Positions 1 to 9,283 of a DNA stretch of 64,000 bases are shown piece by piece. The notes under the pieces are model-generated. The model was not told where the DNA came from. It made no database searches and saw only the letters and a list, made by a program, of their open reading frames with translations. Every line of letters begins with the position of its first letter. Position 1 is the stretch's first letter. Both the position numbers and the translations under genes were made by a program. Source of the DNA: Bacteroidota bacterium (GTDB lineage Bacteria; Bacteroidota; Bacteroidia; B-17B0; Aurantibacillaceae); the NCBI GenBank assembly GCA_016708845.1, contig JADJFB010000001.1, positions 1 to 64,000 of the forward strand. Direction: 5' to 3'.

Positions 1-774
1 GCAAATTAATAATACAACACATGAAACTAATACCGGGAAAGATAATACACCTAAGATAGCTGTAATTAACATCGCCCACATAGTTAATGGCATACGTGTC
101 ATTTTCATTCCTTTAGTACGTAAATTAATGATGGTAACGATGTAGTTAATACCACCTAATAACGAAGAAACTACAAATAAAGTCATTGAAATTAGCCATA
201 AAGTCATACCTAATTTAGAACCTGGCATTGCCTCAGGTAATGCAGATAATGGAGGATAAATTGTCCACCCACCAGATGCAGGACCATCTTCGATGAATAA
301 AGAACCTAACATGATAACACTTGAAACAAAGAAGAACCAGTATGATAACATGTTTAAGAATCCAGATGCCATATCACGTGCACCAATTTGGTAAGGAATT
401 AACAAGTTAGCAAAGGTGCCACTTAATCCTCCTGTTAATACAAAGAATACCATAATGGTACCATGTATAGTAACTAAGGCTAGATACATGTTTGGATCTA
501 AGATTCCATCTTTACCCCATTTATCACCAAGCATAGCATTGATGAAAGCGAATTTTTCGCCTGGCCAAGCCAATTGCATACGGAAAATGATAGACATCGT
601 CATAGCAATTACAGCCATAATAATAGCAGTAATTAAAAACTGACGAGAGATCATTTTATGATCCATACTAAATATGTATTTACTCACAAAACTCTCTTCA
701 TGTTCATCGTGATCATGAGCATGGTCGTGGTGACCTACGTGTTCTGTTAAATCTGCTGAATGTGCGTTTGACAT
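1..774 (-). CDS. coxA: cytochrome c oxidase subunit I (partial, C-terminus beyond window)
   Basis: This is the N-terminal 258 codons of the heme-copper oxidase catalytic subunit; the frame stays open to base 1. It begins at an ATG (772-774) with a His-rich N-terminus (HVGHHDHAHDHDEHEE), then SMDHKMISRQF and successive membrane segments. Seen motifs include AWPGEKFAF, IHGTMVVFFVLTGG (the His of this helix is a low-spin heme ligand in the family) and LIPYQIGARDMASGF. The protein reduces O2 to water at a heme-copper centre in the inner membrane and pumps protons. It lies 42 nt downstream of coxB and is the last visible gene of the actABCDEF-coxB-coxA operon. The binuclear-centre ligands are outside the window. 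Confidence 0.95.
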   Translation of the reverse strand, partial: MSNAHSADLTEHVGHHDHAHDHDEHEESFVSKYIFSMDHKMISRQFLITAIIMAVIAMTMSIIFRMQLAWPGEKFAFINAMLGDKWGKDGILDPNMYLALVTIHGTIMVFFVLTGGLSGTFANLLIPYQIGARDMASGFLNMLSYWFFFVSSVIMLGSLFIEDGPASGGWTIYPPLSALPEAMPGSKLGMTLWLISMTLFVVSSLLGGINYIVTIINLRTKGMKMTRMPLTMWAMLITAILGVLSFPVLVSCVVLLIC

Positions 775-816
775 ATGATATGCTTTATTTTAAGTACTAC
801 AATTTTTTCTAAATAA

Positions 817-1851
817 TTATTTTGATGCTATTTTCTTTTTGAAACGAGGTTGCGTTAATAACCAATCTTTGTAATCTTTTTCACTTTCTACAACGATAGT
901 CATTTGCATATTATAGTGAGATGCTCCACAAATTTTATTACACAATAAAACATAATCAAACTCAACAGGCTCTTCACCTTTTTTAGCACGAGCTTCGTTA
1001 ATACCCGCCATTAATTGAATTACATAAGGATCTTTACGCATTTCGGCAGTTGTTTTATTTGGAGTAAATTTAAATTCGGTTACCATACCTGGTACGCAGT
1101 TCATTTGAGCGCGGAAGTGAGGCATGTAAGCGGAGTGAATCACATCACGAGAACGCATTTTAAATTCAATTTCTTTGTTTACAGGAATGTGAAATTCGTT
1201 TTTTACTAATATATCATCGTAACCTGTAGCATCTAATGTGTCTAAACCTACAGAGTTTCCTCCATCAATTTGTCTATAATCTGTAGAGCCCAACTTTTTA
1301 TCAAATCCAGCATAGCGAGCTGTCCAATCAAACTGTTTGGCATATAATTCAATAGTTACTTTATCAGCTGAAGTTGATCTCTCAGTAATCTCGTTCCAGT
1401 ATTTTAAACCAAAAATGATGATACCTGCTAATACAACGGCTGGAGCAATTGTCCAAGCCATTTCTAAACGGTTATCATGAGCTAAGAACGTTGCTTTAAC
1501 ACCTTTTTTACCTGTGTATTTATATGCAAAATAAAATAAGAAAGCATTAACCAATACAAATACAAGAGTTACTAACCACATATTATAGTTCCAAAGCGTA
1601 TCAACTTTTTGGCCGTGAACAGAAGCTGCATCAGGCAACAAGTTATCAGCCCAACGATTTACCTGCCAAAAGAAAAAAGCAATTAAACCAAATCCGCCTA
1701 ATAGCATACCTTTTCCATTAAAAGAGTTGTCGCTATCTGTAACTTCCCATTCTTTAGTTTTCTTAAACTCACGTGATAGTTCAACAACACGCATTAACTG
1801 ATGGACAGCGATGATTAAAAGTACAAGTCCTAATAAGATTAACAATTTCAT
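817..1851 (-). CDS. coxB: cytochrome c oxidase subunit II
   Basis: This subunit accepts electrons from cytochrome c through a binuclear CuA centre. The CuA site is visible: a His in DVIHSAYMPHF near residue 239, then LLCNKICGASHYNM near residues 303-316, which gives the C-x3-C-x3-H-x2-M pattern. Hydrophobic segments lie at about residues 3-20, 47-65, 88-110 and 130-152, so there are about four instead of the classical two, with the CuA domain on the periplasmic side. The length of 344 residues fits the longer Bacteroidota form. It sits between actF (84 nt upstream) and coxA, consistent with a complex III-oxidase supercomplex made from one transcript. Confidence 0.96.
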   Translation of the reverse strand: MKLLILLGLVLLIIAVHQLMRVVELSREFKKTKEWEVTDSDNSFNGKGMLLGGFGLIAFFFWQVNRWADNLLPDAASVHGQKVDTLWNYNMWLVTLVFVLVNAFLFYFAYKYTGKKGVKATFLAHDNRLEMAWTIAPAVVLAGIIIFGLKYWNEITERSTSADKVTIELYAKQFDWTARYAGFDKKLGSTDYRQIDGGNSVGLDTLDATGYDDILVKNEFHIPVNKEIEFKMRSRDVIHSAYMPHFRAQMNCVPGMVTEFKFTPNKTTAEMRKDPYVIQLMAGINEARAKKGEEPVEFDYVLLCNKICGASHYNMQMTIVVESEKDYKDWLLTQPRFKKKIASK

Positions 1852-1935
1852 ATCTCTTTATTTTTTAGTTGTCTTATGAATGAGAGTTTTTTCTCTTAAT
1901 TCACATCAAATATTTTAGTTTATTCTTTTGTTTAA

Positions 1936-3168
1936 TTAGTATGAGTGATGAGCACTTTCTTCCAAGAATGGGTGATTTTTAACCATTAAAGGACGTTTAG
2001 AAAGATTGGTTAATACCACGTAGATAAATAATCCTAAGAAGAACATAAAGTTACCTAACTCCATCCAGCTTAAACCTGTCCAGTGATGACCAACTGTTCC
2101 TGGCATAACTACCATGATGATATCTAAGTAGTGACCGATGAAAATAATAACACCAACAAACATTAAGAAGAAATAATTTCTTTTTGAATCGCGGCTCATT
2201 AACATGATCATTGGGAAAGCAAAGTTTACAAATAATACGGTCCACATTAAAGCTTTATAAGATTCCCAACGAGTTTGGAAATAAACAACTTCTTCAGGAA
2301 TATCAGCATACCAAATCAACATAAATTGAGAGAAGTATAAGTATGTCCATAAGAAAGAAATAGCAAACATCCATTTACCAATATCATGAACTGTACTTTC
2401 TGTTACAAATTCTAAGTAACCTAATTTTTTTAACCATACTACTAAGATAGTTACAGTAATCATGGCACTAACCCACATACCTGAGAAAATATACCAACCC
2501 ATCATAGTAGAGAACCAGTGAGTATCGATGCTCATAATCCAATCCCAAGCAGATGTAGAAGAAGTTACAGCAAATACTACCATAAACCAAGCGCTTAATT
2601 TAATGTTTTTCCAGTGGAAACCCTTTGCTTCTTCGTGTCCTAAAGCATCAGCATCCATTGAGTTTTTACGTAATTTCCAAGTAAATAATACCCAAGCAAC
2701 CATGTATAAGATTGTTCTAATCCACCAGAAAATACCAAAGTATCCAATTTTAGCAGCAATAACTGCATCGTAGTTTTCAGAACCTTCTGTTGCAATACCT
2801 TCTGCCATCCAAGGATAGATTGTGTGCATGTGAAGTTGACCACAAATAAATACTAATAACATAAATGATAAACCAACTGGTAAATACCATGTTACTGCTT
2901 CAATAACTCTTTTAATAGTAGTTGCCCAACCAGCTTCAGCAGCATATTGTAAACCTAAAAAGAAAGCGGCAGCTAATGCAATAGCCATAAAGAAAAACGC
3001 GCCAGCAAATACGTTTGCCCAAGCACGTGTTGCATGATAATGATGATCATCAGGTTGTTTATCAAACATAAACATACAAATGATGGAAACTAAACCAACG
3101 ATCATCAAAATATATGATGTCATTTTTGCTTTAGCGGGTACTACGAAATTTAATTTATCAGTGTTCAT
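1936..3168 (-). CDS. actF: alternative complex III subunit ActF (quinol:cytochrome c oxidoreductase membrane subunit)
   Basis: A 410-residue polytopic membrane protein with about ten hydrophobic helices and no cofactor motif. It has sequence typical of the quinol:cytochrome c oxidoreductase subunit found downstream of actE in Bacteroidota (for example the WDWIMSIDTHWFSTMMGWY stretch). In the family, ActF is a diverged relative of the NrfD-like ActC and is an integral membrane subunit of alternative complex III, which oxidises menaquinol and passes electrons to periplasmic cytochromes. The start at 3168 gives a short cytoplasmic N-terminus (MNTDKLNFVVPAKAK) before the first helix. The assignment rests on order and sequence; the specific quinone role is inferred from the family. 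Confidence 0.92.
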   Translation of the reverse strand: MNTDKLNFVVPAKAKMTSYILMIVGLVSIICMFMFDKQPDDHHYHATRAWANVFAGAFFFMAIALAAAFFLGLQYAAEAGWATTIKRVIEAVTWYLPVGLSFMLLVFICGQLHMHTIYPWMAEGIATEGSENYDAVIAAKIGYFGIFWWIRTILYMVAWVLFTWKLRKNSMDADALGHEEAKGFHWKNIKLSAWFMVVFAVTSSTSAWDWIMSIDTHWFSTMMGWYIFSGMWVSAMITVTILVVWLKKLGYLEFVTESTVHDIGKWMFAISFLWTYLYFSQFMLIWYADIPEEVVYFQTRWESYKALMWTVLFVNFAFPMIMLMSRDSKRNYFFLMFVGVIIFIGHYLDIIMVVMPGTVGHHWTGLSWMELGNFMFFLGLFIYVVLTNLSKRPLMVKNHPFLEESAHHSY

Positions 3169-3206
3169 ATTTAAAAATTCTGTCGTATTTAAAAATTCGT
3201 TCTTAA

Positions 3207-3851
3207 TTAATGTTTAGCTGGTTCAACAGTTGGTGTAGCTGCTGCAACTTTTGCTGTGCTATCTACTGCTGCTGTTTTAGGACCTTGTAATTTTTGTACA
3301 TAATACACTAATTTCCAACGCTCTTCTTGTGTTAATAAGCTTTGGTGTGCACCCATCGTTCCTTTTCCGTAAGTAATAGAGTGGAAAATTTTTCCTTGCG
3401 GCAAATCTTTTAACGCAACATTATATGCTGGTGGTGGACCAGGTAATTTAGCTCCAACTTTTCCGTCTCCCCCTCCTGTAGCACCATGGCAATGAACGCA
3501 GTATTTACCATACAACACTTCTCCCTCTTTTTCAATTGCTTCTGTGTAATCAAGTGGATTTTTTAAGTATAATCCAGCTGATGTATATCCATCTGGTGTA
3601 TTAGGATAAACGTAAGGTATAAAACCTCTTGCAATAGTTCCTGCTACTGGTAATTTAGAACTGTTTAAAGTATCTCCATTAATAATGTGAGTTCCGTAGT
3701 ATTCTAAAGAAGGTGAACGGTACATATCTGGCATAAATTCAAAGCCAGGACTGTTCACATCTTTTTTACCACATGATGTAAAACCTGCCACTAACATTAC
3801 TGCGAAAGTTCCGCAGGTAATTAGTTTAAGATTTCTGTATGATAGGTTCAT
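3207..3851 (-). CDS. actE: alternative complex III cytochrome c subunit ActE (lipoprotein)
   Basis: A monoheme cytochrome c. The N-terminus carries a lipoprotein signal (LVAGFTSCGKK, with the lipobox Cys near residue 27), so the protein should be tethered to a periplasmic membrane face. A single heme c site, YCVHCHGATGGGDG, lies near residues 117-130, and a Met in GTMGAHQSLL is a plausible distal ligand. The tail is Ala/Thr/Val-rich. In alternative complex III, ActE is the monoheme subunit that relays electrons towards cytochrome c oxidase. It lies 20 nt downstream of actD and 38 nt upstream of actF. Confidence 0.93.
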   Translation of the reverse strand: MNLSYRNLKLITCGTFAVMLVAGFTSCGKKDVNSPGFEFMPDMYRSPSLEYYGTHIINGDTLNSSKLPVAGTIARGFIPYVYPNTPDGYTSAGLYLKNPLDYTEAIEKEGEVLYGKYCVHCHGATGGGDGKVGAKLPGPPPAYNVALKDLPQGKIFHSITYGKGTMGAHQSLLTQEERWKLVYYVQKLQGPKTAAVDSTAKVAAATPTVEPAKH

Positions 3852-3871
3852 ATTATAAAGTTTTTATCTAA

Positions 3872-4420
3872 TTAGTATTTTGGTTCGATTGTAATTGTGC
3901 CTTTGTAGTTTACTTCTTCTGCACCAGTAGTACGTAAAATCTCATCAGCTTTTTTAGACTGCTCATCATTTAACTCTAAATAAATCATGAATTTATCATC
4001 AGTTGTGCGAGGATCAGGGTTTTTTGCCTTTGCACCTGGTACTAACCAACAACGTAATAAATACGTTAAAGACATACCATGGGCTGCACAAAATACAGTA
4101 GCTTCGAATGTAATTGGAATAAATGCTGGAACGTTTGAGTAATAATTCCAGTTAGGTTTACCTCCAATGTCACTTGGCCAATCACTAATCATCATGTACC
4201 ACATCATTAATGTAGCTAATGATAGTCCTGTGATACCATAAATAAATGCGCAAATTGCTATACGTGTACGAGGTACACCAACAATTGGATCAATTCCGTG
4301 AACTGGAAATGGAGTAAATACATCTGCAATACGAATACCAGATGCACGTAATTTTTTACATGCTTCTAATAAAGGAACTTCATCAGAAAAAATGCCGTGT
4401 ATAATTTGTTTAGTTGCCAT
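3872..4420 (-). CDS. actD: alternative complex III subunit ActD (DUF3341 family)
   Basis: A 182-residue DUF3341 membrane protein. It begins with a short soluble region containing FTPFPVHGIDPIVGVPRTR, which is characteristic of the family, followed by two hydrophobic helices (about residues 53-75 and 98-120) and a soluble C-terminus. ActD has no cofactors; in known alternative complex III structures it is a small two-helix subunit packed beside ActC and ActF. Spacing of 36 nt from actC and 20 nt to actE supports co-transcription. Confidence 0.92.
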   Translation of the reverse strand: MATKQIIHGIFSDEVPLLEACKKLRASGIRIADVFTPFPVHGIDPIVGVPRTRIAICAFIYGITGLSLATLMMWYMMISDWPSDIGGKPNWNYYSNVPAFIPITFEATVFCAAHGMSLTYLLRCWLVPGAKAKNPDPRTTDDKFMIYLELNDEQSKKADEILRTTGAEEVNYKGTITIEPKY

Positions 4421-4456
4421 ATTATTATTTAAATAAATCTAAATCTTAATTTTTTA

Positions 4457-5845
4457 TTAGTGGTGTGCGTGATCTGCTGCAGCTTTTTTATGCTCTTCAC
4501 CAGACGATTTTAATATTGATTTTAACTCAGCTTGCGCAATTACTGGGAATGTACGAGAATATAATAAGAATAATGTAAAGAACATTCCAATAGTTCCAAC
4601 AAAAATACCTACGTCAATAAATGATGGAGAGTAAGTATTCCAAGTTGATGGTAAATAAGTACGACATAAAGTTGGAACGATAATTACAAAACGCTCAAAC
4701 CACATACCGATGTTTACTACGATAGATAAGCAGAATGTAAATACTAAACTTGTACGTAATTTTTTGAACCAGAATAATTGTGGAGAGATAACGTTACAAG
4801 TCATCATGGCTGCATAAGACCACCACATTGGACCAGTTGCTCTGTTTAAGAAAGCGTATTGTTCCCATTCAACACCAGAATACCAAGCAACAAATAATTC
4901 AGTTAAGTAAGCTACACCTACAATTGAACCAGTTACGATGATTACGATATTCATGTACTCAACGTGTTTGATAGTAATATAGGCTTCTAATTTATAAACT
5001 TTACGAACGATTAACATTAACGTTAATACCATTGCAAATCCTGAGAATACCGCACCCGATACGAAGTATGGAGGGAAGATAGTTGTATGCCAACCTGGAA
5101 CTACCGAAGTAGCAAAGTCAAATGATACAATTGAGTGAACCGAGAATACTAAAGGAGTTGATAAACCTGCTAATACTAAAGATACTTCTTCAAAACGAGA
5201 CCAGTGACGAACATTTCCACCCCAACCAAATGATAATAAAGCGTATGCTTTCTTCATTCTTGGCTTAACAACTCTATCACGAATCATTGCGAAATCAGGA
5301 ATTAAACCAATGTACCAGAAAACAATTGATACAGTTGCATAAGTTGATACCGCAAACACGTCCCATAATAATGGAGAGTTAAAGTTAGGCCATAATGAAC
5401 CAAATTGATTTGGTAATGGGAATAACATATAATCTAACCAAGGACGACCTGTGTGTAACGTTACGAAAATAGCCGCACATAATACCGCGAAGATAGTCAT
5501 CGCCTCTGCTGAACGGTTAATTGCCATACGCCATTTTTGACGGAATAATAATAATACGGCCGAGATTAATGTACCCGCGTGACCAATACCAATCCACCAA
5601 ACGAAGTTGGTAATATCCCAAGCCCAGTCAACACCGTTATTAGAACCCCAAGCTCCAATACCTACACCAATAGTGTAAGATAAACATCCAATACCCCACA
5701 TAAAGCCTAATACAGAGATGGTAAATAAAATATACCATAATCTGTTTGCTTTACCTTCTATGGGCGCAATAATATCATCGGTGATATTTCGGTACGTTTT
5801 ATTCCCTAAAATCAGCGGTATTCTTATCTGTGATTCTGCGTGCAT
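4457..5845 (-). CDS. actC: alternative complex III subunit ActC (NrfD/PsrC family quinol-binding membrane subunit)
   Basis: A 462-residue polytopic protein of the NrfD/PsrC family with about ten transmembrane helices. Recognisable stretches include FVWWIGIGHAGTLISA and WHTTIFPPYFVSGAVFSG, typical of the ActC quinol-oxidising subunit. It probably holds the menaquinol site and the proton path in alternative complex III, by analogy with polysulfide reductase PsrC. The C-terminus is His-rich (ADHAHH). It lies 43 nt after actB and 36 nt before actD on the same strand. Confidence 0.95.
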   Translation of the reverse strand: MHAESQIRIPLILGNKTYRNITDDIIAPIEGKANRLWYILFTISVLGFMWGIGCLSYTIGVGIGAWGSNNGVDWAWDITNFVWWIGIGHAGTLISAVLLLFRQKWRMAINRSAEAMTIFAVLCAAIFVTLHTGRPWLDYMLFPLPNQFGSLWPNFNSPLLWDVFAVSTYATVSIVFWYIGLIPDFAMIRDRVVKPRMKKAYALLSFGWGGNVRHWSRFEEVSLVLAGLSTPLVFSVHSIVSFDFATSVVPGWHTTIFPPYFVSGAVFSGFAMVLTLMLIVRKVYKLEAYITIKHVEYMNIVIIVTGSIVGVAYLTELFVAWYSGVEWEQYAFLNRATGPMWWSYAAMMTCNVISPQLFWFKKLRTSLVFTFCLSIVVNIGMWFERFVIIVPTLCRTYLPSTWNTYSPSFIDVGIFVGTIGMFFTLFLLYSRTFPVIAQAELKSILKSSGEEHKKAAADHAHH

Positions 5846-5888
5846 ATTATTTTAAATTCAGAAATTAATATTTAATTTTTTAATAATC

Positions 5889-8800
5889 TTATGAATGGTG
5901 TTCTTCTTTATGTCCTTCTTCTTTGTGAGCTGGAGCAGCGCTGTGCCCTTCATGATGATGAATAGCTTCCTCTTGATTTCTTACTTTTAATAAGTAAGAT
6001 ACTGTTGGTTTAACACCTACTTCTTCTAACAATAAATAATTTTTATCATCATTTCTCCAAGTGTTAATTGCTGAAGCTTCATCATTAAGATCTCCAAACA
6101 TAATAGCGTTTGTAGGACAAGCTTGTTGACATGCTGTTTTGATTGAACCATCAACGATTGGCATTTTAGCTGCTTTTGCTACTAATTTACCTGCTTGTAA
6201 ACGTTGCTGACACATTGAACATTTTTCCATTACACCACGAGAACGAACTACTACGTCTGGGTTTAATACCATACGACCTAAGTCTTGTTGTGCTGGATTC
6301 ACGTTTGTGAAATCAGGGTTTTCGTTATAGTTGAACCAGTTGAAACGACGAACTTTAAACGGACAGTTGTTAGCACAGTAACGAGTACCAATACAACGGT
6401 TATAAGTCATCATGTTTAATCCTTCTGTACTGTGGCTAGTTGCTAATACCGGACAAACCGTTTCGCAAGGAGCGTGGTTACAGTGCTGACACATCATTGG
6501 TTGGAAAGTAACCTTCGGATTTAAAGAAGGGTTTTCCATGTCTAAATACATTTGCATAGCACCAACATGTTCTTCAGAAGCTTTTGAAGCTGTCATGTCA
6601 GATGTATAGTATCTATCAATACGTAACCAGTGCATTTCACGAGTTTTACCAACTTCTTCTTTACCTACAACGTGAACGTTATTTTCTACTGTACATGCTA
6701 CAACACAAGCAGCACATCCAATACAAGATGTCATATCAATGGTTAAACCCCATTTGTGGTTTAAACGTGGATGAGCATCCCATAAATCAATTTCATCAAC
6801 ATGTTTTTTGCCACCACCATGCATTGGTAACATAGCTGATGGATTCCAAATTTCTTTATCTTTTGATTTGTATTCGTTTAAAGAAACTTCTCTTAAAATT
6901 TGTTCCTCACGATTCATAATCGTGTGGTGAATTTGAGTTGCTGCTAATTCATAAGTTTCAGAAGTAGCTTTAACAGACGCCGATAAACTAGCGTTAGTTA
7001 ATGTATCGTTAGCAACAGTTACAAACTGGTAAGCGTTTTGTCCGATACCAAAAGCAACTTTCATTGTTTCTGCTGAACGACCATAACCTACTGCTAAACC
7101 AATAGTACCAGCTGTTTGTCCTGGTTGAGGATAAACAGGTAATTTTATTGTGATACCGTTTACTGTTAATTCTGCGATAGAAGCGATTTTATCTTGACGC
7201 TTCATTTCGTTTAATTTCAAGCTAGCTACATCAGCTGGATTCATTGTGATGTAGTTATCCCAAGTTACTTTAGAGATAGGATCTGGTAATTCCATTAACC
7301 ATGGGTTATTACTTTGAGTTCCGTTTCCTAAACCTACTTTTTCATAAATTACTAATTCAAACTGACCACCTTTTGCAGAAGTTGCAGAAGCAGCAGCTTT
7401 ATTATAATCAGGAGTTGGTAATGCAGAAGCTACTTCAATCGTTGCAGCAGCATGATGAGCAGCTGGTGTTTCGTGATGAGCAACTGGAGCAGCGATGTGA
7501 GTTGTATCAGCAACTACTTCGTTGATGATAGCAGCTACACCAGCCATTAAAGGCTTACCTGTAGAATCTTTTGCCATTGGAGCAATTGGCGCATCTTTAT
7601 AAACTGATACTTTTAAAACACCATCGTGCAAAGTATGTGCCCAGAAAGAAGAAAAATCTAAATATTTACCTTGTTGAGGGAAAATATGATTGTTCCAGTA
7701 ACCTTGTAAGTAAGTTAAATAATCAGATTTAACACCTGACCATGCTAATAATGTATCTTGTACTTGACGAGTTCCTTCGTAACGAGGAGCTGCAAATATT
7801 TGACGAATAGTTGGTTGTTGTAATGAGTAGTGCCCGCGTTTTGGATTTGCATCACCCCAAGATTCTAGGTAGTTATTATCAGGACAAACAAAATCAGCTA
7901 ATTTAGAAGTCTCATCTAAAGATTGAGAGAAAGAAACTTTTAATGCTGCTCTTTTGTATGCTGCTTCAAATTTTAAAGATGCTGGCGCTGTATAAACTGG
8001 GTTACAGTTGTATGTCATTAACACACCAACTTTACCAGCATTTAAATCAGCTACTAAATCTAAAAATGCTTTATCATCACCTTGTTTTAAATTGTAGTTC
8101 ATGTCAACATCTACAGTTTTACCGTAGTTATCTAACATTTTATTGATGCCGTTTACCAAAGTTTGGCAACCTTCATCATTAAATCCACAAACAACAATTG
8201 ATTTTCCTTTATTTTCAACTAATTCTTTAGCTGCTTTTGTAATGGCTTTTGCAGCGGCAGCATCAGATACTTTAGCATCAGATACTTTTGAGTTACCAGT
8301 TGCACCTGCTACTTCATTAAATAAAGAAGCAATTACTTTACCGAACTCAGAAGCTTTAACCATGTAACGCTCATCTGCATTAGCACCAGTTAAAGATAAG
8401 TTAGCTTCGAAATGGTAGTGTTTACTCATTTCTAAATTCTCGCGGTTAACTTTACGTCCTTTGCTGTATTGATTAGCAAATTCGATAGGGTTTAACCAAG
8501 TTCCTAAGAAATCGCAAGCAACACCTACAATAGTTTTTGCTTTTGAGAAATCGTAAGAAGAAACAACCGATTTACCAAATACGTTTTTATTAGCATTGAT
8601 TAATGCTGAATAAGAAATCGCATCGTAAGTAACGTGTTTTGAATTTGGGTATTTTGCAGTAAACTCAGCAATAACAGCCTTAGTTGAAGGACTGATAATT
8701 GTTGAACTTAAAATAACATTAGTTCCTGAAGTTAAAGATTTAGCAACAGTATCATCTACATTTTTCCATGTAGTAGGATTTCCTTTTGCTAATGGTCCGT

Positions 8801-9248
8801 TTAAACGAGATCCATCATATAAACTTAAAACAGAAGATTGAACACGAGCACTAGTAGCACCGTGGCTAACTTTAGATAAGTCGTTACCTTCAATTTTAAT
8901 AGGACGTCCTTCGCGAGTTTTAACTAAAACAGATGCGTAATCATGCCCATCATAAAATGTAGAAGCATAAAAATTAGCAACACCTGGAGTTACCTCTTCC
9001 GGTTTTACAACGTAAGGAATAGATTTGTTTACAGGAGTTTCGCAAGCTGCCAAAGCAACGGCTGCTGTAGAGAAGCCCATTACTTTTAAGAAATCTCTGC
9101 GGCTTGTACCTTTAGAGTTAGAGTCATCACCAGTAAGGAATTCTTCCATTGGCAATGTTTCTGCGAACTCATTGTTTTTGTTTTGTAAAAAGTCTTCGCT
9201 GTTGTTTAATTCAGGTAAACCTTTCCAGTATTTTTTCGACATAGTCAT
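5889..9248 (-). CDS. actB: alternative complex III subunit ActB (TAT-exported molybdopterin-oxidoreductase-like/iron-sulfur protein)
   Basis: A 1119-residue fusion of a molybdopterin-oxidoreductase-like domain (about residues 50-790) and a ferredoxin-like iron-sulfur domain (about 830-1075). A twin-arginine signal (TSRRDFLKVMG) sits about 50 residues in, followed by AALAAC-type sequence with a Cys that may be lipidated. The Fe-S cysteines are clear: CIGCAACVVAC, CQHCNHAPCETVCP, CIGTRYCANNCP and CSMCQQRL paired with ACQQACP. In known ActB proteins the first domain holds no molybdenum cofactor and the clusters carry electrons from quinol to the ActA hemes. A His-rich insert near residue 600 and a His/Glu-rich tail could bind metal ions, which is inference. 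The gene follows actA by 35 nt. Confidence 0.95.
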   Translation of the reverse strand: MTMSKKYWKGLPELNNSEDFLQNKNNEFAETLPMEEFLTGDDSNSKGTSRRDFLKVMGFSTAAVALAACETPVNKSIPYVVKPEEVTPGVANFYASTFYDGHDYASVLVKTREGRPIKIEGNDLSKVSHGATSARVQSSVLSLYDGSRLNGPLAKGNPTTWKNVDDTVAKSLTSGTNVILSSTIISPSTKAVIAEFTAKYPNSKHVTYDAISYSALINANKNVFGKSVVSSYDFSKAKTIVGVACDFLGTWLNPIEFANQYSKGRKVNRENLEMSKHYHFEANLSLTGANADERYMVKASEFGKVIASLFNEVAGATGNSKVSDAKVSDAAAAKAITKAAKELVENKGKSIVVCGFNDEGCQTLVNGINKMLDNYGKTVDVDMNYNLKQGDDKAFLDLVADLNAGKVGVLMTYNCNPVYTAPASLKFEAAYKRAALKVSFSQSLDETSKLADFVCPDNNYLESWGDANPKRGHYSLQQPTIRQIFAAPRYEGTRQVQDTLLAWSGVKSDYLTYLQGYWNNHIFPQQGKYLDFSSFWAHTLHDGVLKVSVYKDAPIAPMAKDSTGKPLMAGVAAIINEVVADTTHIAAPVAHHETPAAHHAAATIEVASALPTPDYNKAAASATSAKGGQFELVIYEKVGLGNGTQSNNPWLMELPDPISKVTWDNYITMNPADVASLKLNEMKRQDKIASIAELTVNGITIKLPVYPQPGQTAGTIGLAVGYGRSAETMKVAFGIGQNAYQFVTVANDTLTNASLSASVKATSETYELAATQIHHTIMNREEQILREVSLNEYKSKDKEIWNPSAMLPMHGGGKKHVDEIDLWDAHPRLNHKWGLTIDMTSCIGCAACVVACTVENNVHVVGKEEVGKTREMHWLRIDRYYTSDMTASKASEEHVGAMQMYLDMENPSLNPKVTFQPMMCQHCNHAPCETVCPVLATSHSTEGLNMMTYNRCIGTRYCANNCPFKVRRFNWFNYNENPDFTNVNPAQQDLGRMVLNPDVVVRSRGVMEKCSMCQQRLQAGKLVAKAAKMPIVDGSIKTACQQACPTNAIMFGDLNDEASAINTWRNDDKNYLLLEEVGVKPTVSYLLKVRNQEEAIHHHEGHSAAPAHKEEGHKEEHHS

Positions 9249-9283
9249 GTGTGATATTTCTTGTAATTACCGGTTTCTAACAA

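Noticed and set aside
7301..7525. Gln/Leu-rich plus-strand frame in actB
   Set aside because: It is the complement of the Ala/His-rich insert of ActB and has no independent support.
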